In this document: piece after piece, positions 60,019 to 64,000 of the stretch
How positions within the stretch are numbered: position 1 is the first letter of the stretch
How the letters are laid out: every line of letters starts with the position of its first letter
Source of the DNA: Planctomycetota bacterium
GTDB lineage: Bacteria > Planctomycetota > GCA-002687715
Direction: 5' to 3'
Assembly (NCBI GenBank): GCA_009691765.1
Contig: SIAO01000005.1
Coordinates: 16,001-80,000, forward strand
DNA: 64,000 nt
The notes under the pieces: model-generated
The model's input: only the letters and a program-made list of their open reading frames with translations
What the model was told of the DNA's origin: nothing
The model's database searches: none
Position numbers and translations under genes: made by a program

Positions 60019-61893
60019 TCACCGACCAAGGACCTCGCAACGCCGAGCTGTACTGTTGCCTCGAAACTCAGGGGCATACATGGCTTCAATGCGCGCGGGC
60101 AAGGCCTTCACGGACCCATGTGTTTCCGCACGGACGCGGTAGCGAATGTGATGTGTCCCCTGTTGCAACCGCGAAATGAAAAACGCGGTGCGATCCGCGC
60201 GGACTTCCCGCCGAAAACGGATCCCCTCAGCGCTCGTCCAGCCTGAGAGGCGTTCCACTGGCTCGAAGCCGGCGGCGCGTGGGTCCTCCAACAGCAGACA
60301 CTCGAAGTCATTCGGTAGCGTGAGCTTCAGTGTAATTTCCACCAATTGTGAGGCTTGCGGTCGCACCGCTGCATCGAGCAGTTCACCACGTGTGCCATCG
60401 GGCAACACTGCGTGCAGCTCGCGCTCCACATTAATGCCGCTGGACTGCGCCGCGATTGCATCACCAGTGGCCATCGCCGTAAGCACTGTGCTGACATAGG
60501 CCGTTCCGCGCCCACGCGTGCGCAAGTGGACAGGCTCATCCGCACCGTCAGACAGTGGAATGGTCAAACGCAGCGGTTGCAAGAAGTTCGTGCGTTGCAG
60601 TTTCATGTTGTGAGTGACCGAATCCACCTGCAGCGTCAGTTCGAGATCTGGGTCAAGCTCCTCGGAGCGCTGCGCAAGACGCACCAAGGCCCCAAGAGCC
60701 TCGGCAGTATCGCGAGTGTTGCTCCAACCTTGTGAACGTCGGTTCATGACTATCCAACGTGCCAGTGGGTTCACGAGCTCATGCCCGGGATCTGCATCCA
60801 AGAAAGCCGTCAGCACAGCGGAAGCGATTTCGATACGCGCGTTCCACCACGCCCACTCTGCACCCAGCGCTGGCCACCAAGGCATCCGCTTTGTCAGCGG
60901 CGCGCGCTCTGCAAGTTGAGCGAGCGCGATGCGTGCATCATCACTGCGTTCACTACGGGCCAACGCACTCACGAGCTGAGCCAATGAATGCGTCGGCAAG
61001 TCTGAACGCACTCGGTAGAGCTGATCAAGGAGGGGTTTGGGGCAGCGGCCCGAATCAACCAGGGCCAAGGCCACCACCGCGCCTTCTTGCGGTTCTGCAA
61101 TATGCGCGACTTGCCGCTCCAGCCACGCAGCAGCGTTGGCCCTCATGCGCGCGAGCCCAGCGCACCCGCTTCGCTCAGCAGCTTCAAGCCCGCGCAATGC
61201 GTACCTCGTCATGCGCAAGGATGACTCGTCATCTTTCCACCAACCAAATCCGCCGTCGCTGTTCTGTGCACTGCGCAAGTTGTGAATGCAGTGAGTGATG
61301 ACTCGCTCCAACTCGCGGGCCGACAGCACGCGTGGAGCCCTACCACCGGCTGAACGAGGCGTGTTGAGGGCCGCTTCGGCGAGATCGCCCAAGCTGATGC
61401 CCGCGCGCTGTAGCGCATCCTTCACAGCCACTGCCGGCACGAAGCGAGAGAGAGTCTGCTCTACGCATTCGTAGGGATAGTCCACAAGGTATGGCAATGT
61501 GTCCCACATTTGCAGCAGCAAAGATGGCCTCACTTCAACCGACAAAGAGGCGCTCCCTGCACGATGCTGGTGCGGAGCCGCGAGTGTGAAACGCTGTTCT
61601 GCATCGCCCTGCAGCCGCGCAGCATGGACACGCTGCACGAGCGCCCCATCGCGTGCTACTGGCAATTCCAGTTGCATCGCGTCATCAACTGCAGGTTGTG
61701 TCGCCCAGACACGCGCCAAGAATGTCTTGGTGCCAGCGCTGCTGAGCGTCACGCGAGTCATGACATGCCGACTACCCTTGGCCGTCAAAGACAGACTTGG
61801 TGAGTCTTGCGGTTCAAGCGCTACACCTTCAGCTGCACTGGCTACGCTCCAGCGCAACTCTCGAGGCATCCTCGCGGTATCGCTCGCCACCAA
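60019..61893 (-). CDS. alpha-2-macroglobulin-like protein, 5'-truncated (C-terminal part only)
   Basis: The C-terminal 620-odd residues of a bacterial alpha-2-macroglobulin, an extracytoplasmic protease trap. The thioester domain is intact: YPYECVEQTLSRFVPA holds the CxEQ thioester motif. The helical toroid follows (DGGFGWWKDDESSLRMTRYA, ALVDSGRCPKPLLDQLYRV, WSNTRDTAEALGALVRLAQ), then the receptor-binding-like beta domain. Normal family members have 1,500 or more residues with several MG domains and a signal peptide; none is here. The frame is open upstream only to a TAG at 61942-61944, where sequence of different character begins. The start used (TTG 61893) is nominal; ATG 61869 is an alternative. 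Probably a pseudogene remnant, or an assembly joint. Confidence 0.8.
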   Translation of the reverse strand: MVASDTARMPRELRWSVASAAEGVALEPQDSPSLSLTAKGSRHVMTRVTLSSAGTKTFLARVWATQPAVDDAMQLELPVARDGALVQRVHAARLQGDAEQRFTLAAPHQHRAGSASLSVEVRPSLLLQMWDTLPYLVDYPYECVEQTLSRFVPAVAVKDALQRAGISLGDLAEAALNTPRSAGGRAPRVLSARELERVITHCIHNLRSAQNSDGGFGWWKDDESSLRMTRYALRGLEAAERSGCAGLARMRANAAAWLERQVAHIAEPQEGAVVALALVDSGRCPKPLLDQLYRVRSDLPTHSLAQLVSALARSERSDDARIALAQLAERAPLTKRMPWWPALGAEWAWWNARIEIASAVLTAFLDADPGHELVNPLARWIVMNRRSQGWSNTRDTAEALGALVRLAQRSEELDPDLELTLQVDSVTHNMKLQRTNFLQPLRLTIPLSDGADEPVHLRTRGRGTAYVSTVLTAMATGDAIAAQSSGINVERELHAVLPDGTRGELLDAAVRPQASQLVEITLKLTLPNDFECLLLEDPRAAGFEPVERLSGWTSAEGIRFRREVRADRTAFFISRLQQGTHHIRYRVRAETHGSVKALPARIEAMYAPEFRGNSTARRCEVLGR

Positions 61894-61976
61894 GCCGACA
61901 TCAATGCGATCACCCTCGACGCTTACGAGGGGGGCTAACCACTAAGTACGCCAAGTTCGGCTTTGAGCCGGTGGCG

Positions 61977-62147
61977 ATGAACCCGTTCAACGACGCCTAC
62001 GCCCCTCCGGGCTGGGATTACGCAAGGATGGGCCATCCGCCAATCATCCACATGGCATATACAGGAGGCGACCGTGACACAATCCTTCAGCGCGCCGGGA
62101 CCTTTCCCGACTACCACAGTCGTCACCGACGACTTCGACGCCGCTAA
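61977..62147 (+). CDS. short ORF right of the truncated alpha-2-macroglobulin gene, unknown
   Basis: A 56-codon frame from ATG 61977 starting MNPFNDAYAPPGWDYARMG. The same frame is open further left to at least 61945 (TKYAKFGFEPVA), so it could be the tail of a gene cut by the junction near 61935-61945. Codon third positions are strongly G/C. Its end overlaps the start of the 86-codon ORF below in another frame, an unusually compact arrangement for this genome. I recognise no family. Confidence 0.3.
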   Translation: MNPFNDAYAPPGWDYARMGHPPIIHMAYTGGDRDTILQRAGTFPDYHSRHRRLRRR

Positions 62148-62334
62148 AGAGCTTGCTCGACGAACTGCGCGCGAAAGGGCGATTGCTGCCGCCAATGGCT
62201 CCGTACAAGGAGGGGGATCCGCCTCCCCCAGAGTGGGGGCCGGGGTGGGCGGCGGCCTAACAGGAGTACGTGGACTCGCTGTAGCCCGCGCTGCTCCCGC
62301 TGCCTCTCCACAGGGAGCAGCCTCGAGGTTCTAG
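62074..62334 (+). CDS. 86-codon ORF with a strong ribosome site, unknown
   Basis: GTG 62074 is preceded by AGGAGG with 5-nt spacing, the best-placed ribosome site in this part of the window. The 86-residue product has a Thr/Asp-rich start (TTTVVTDDFDAAKELARR), an Arg/Ala-rich helix, then a Gly/Ala/Pro-rich low-complexity tail (GGGSASPRVGAGVGGGLTG). The tail is typical of disordered or scaffold proteins. It overlaps the preceding ORF by 74 bp in another frame. Such density suggests phage or plasmid origin, but no hallmark gene is present. Confidence 0.4.
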   Translation: MTQSFSAPGPFPTTTVVTDDFDAAKELARRTARERAIAAANGSVQGGGSASPRVGAGVGGGLTGVRGLAVARAAPAASPQGAASRF

Positions 62335-62460
62335 GCCCCAAGCGGGCATGTTACTGCGAGGCATTGTCGCTGTAGCGTGCACTCTCGGCGTTCAGCGGGA
62401 ATAGTTTGCACGAGTGCGTGACTCGCTTGGGCAACAACAGCGCGATACCCACTGGGTATA
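62335..62460. other. gap between the compact ORFs and the rRNA terminator
   Basis: No gene seen. It contains ATACCCA-C-TGGGTAT, a 7-bp perfect inverted repeat at 62445-62459, directly beside the rRNA terminator's A-run (T-run on the minus strand). Confidence 0.5.
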
Positions 62461-62494
62461 AAAAAAAGGGCCAGAGGATGTAATCCTCTGGCCC
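62460..62494 (-). terminator. intrinsic terminator of the rRNA operon
   Basis: An 11-bp perfect stem, GGGCCAGAGGA (62468-62478)/TCCTCTGGCCC (62484-62494), with a 5-nt loop. It is followed on the minus strand by eight T residues (A-run 62460-62467). It lies 9 bp after the 5S gene, as expected for the end of the operon. Confidence 0.95.
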
Positions 62495-62502
62495 TGAATA
62501 TG

Positions 62503-62613
62503 ACCCCGGCAACGACCTACTCTCGCGCTTGCAGCACTATCATCGGCGCAGAAGGCTTAACGGCCGTGTTCGAAAAGGGAACGGGTGTGGCCCTTCTGCT
62601 ATAGTCACCGGGA
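62503..62613 (-). rRNA. rrf: 5S ribosomal RNA
   Basis: About 111 nt. The 5' end TCCCGGTGACTATAGCAG and 3' end GCCGGGGT form helix I. The conserved CCCGTTCCCTTTTCGAACACG and GAGAGTAGG segments are present on the minus strand. It lies between the 23S gene (about 115 bp upstream on the minus strand) and the terminator. Ends are judged from pairing, so they are accurate to a few bases. Confidence 0.93.
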
Positions 62614-62729
62614 AATTTGTTCGGCACTTCGCCCAAGGGCGAAGGAATAGTGTGAGAGCGGCATCAGCCACAAGTACATTCTGTAGAATCAATATTCGGT
62701 GCAACATCCGTAGATGCGGCACCAAAAAG

Positions 62730-64000
<1,271 letters not shown>

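Overview
The window looks like a chromosomal piece (about 60% G+C by eye) of a Gram-negative, heterotrophic bacterium, most likely a member of the Planctomycetota. That assignment is inference. It rests on many secreted proteins whose signal peptides end in A-x-A/PAQ, a secreted Kelch-repeat protein, a choice-of-anchor-type protein with a CxxCH motif, a VWA/HEAT secreted protein, fused sulfatase-modifying-factor and peptidase domains, and loosely packed short operons that switch strand often. I see no prophage, transposase or CRISPR array. One anomalous junction lies next to the rRNA operon at the right end.

Layout. 1-4.6 kb (minus): 5' end of clpB, a DksA/TraR zinc-finger protein, and a tightly overlapping three-gene signalling operon (periplasmic protein, histidine kinase, sigma-54 response regulator). 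4.6-7.4 kb (plus): small secreted protein, VWA protein, GNAT acetyltransferase and an unusual tRNA with anticodon UAA but a short variable loop. 7.5-11.8 kb (minus): two secreted proteins, proline dehydrogenase and thioredoxin reductase. 11.9-18.1 kb: a PTS IIA/PtsN-like protein, a PAP2-PHP fusion protein and, divergent from it, a compact cluster. That cluster encodes a pyruvate-kinase-like/nucleotidyltransferase fusion, an ATP sulfurylase and a CDP-alcohol phosphotransferase. It is the best candidate for an undescribed pathway, perhaps making a head-group lipid or phosphodiester.

18.1-28.8 kb (minus): pgi, a CxxCH lipoprotein, an EamA transporter, an unknown protein and a SurA/PpiC-like chaperone in an overlapping run, then mfd, rnc and a dGTPase-family gene. 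28.9-38.5 kb: AhpD-like protein, Kelch protein, UbiD-family decarboxylase, lgt, orphan DNA methylase, an S9 peptidase fused to an FGE-like domain, and an ATP-grasp protein. 38.5-39.9 kb: a secreted CxxCH protein between two oppositely oriented copies of an ~85-bp repeat. 39.9-50 kb: PEP synthase, a small membrane protein with its own terminator, a DprE2/DprE1-like pair, bacilliredoxin, aminopeptidase N and citrate synthase.

49.5-62 kb: an Old Yellow Enzyme homologue, acyl-CoA dehydrogenase, M14 peptidase lipoprotein, a CTP-synthase-like amidotransferase that has lost its catalytic residues, a TldD/PmbA-like protein, hflX, nadB, and a divergent lexA preceded by a 30-codon hydrophobic ORF and a 21-bp palindrome. 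An alpha-2-macroglobulin gene follows that lacks its 5' part. 62-64 kb: two short compact ORFs of different character, then (minus) an rRNA terminator, 5S rRNA and the 3' portion of 23S rRNA running off the window.

Together the genes cover central carbon metabolism (pgi, gltA, ppsA), redox and stress (trxB, bacilliredoxin, AhpD-like, lexA, mfd, clpB), cell envelope (lgt, SurA-like, DprE1/E2-like, CDP-alcohol transferase) and proteolysis (pepN, S9, M14, TldD-like).
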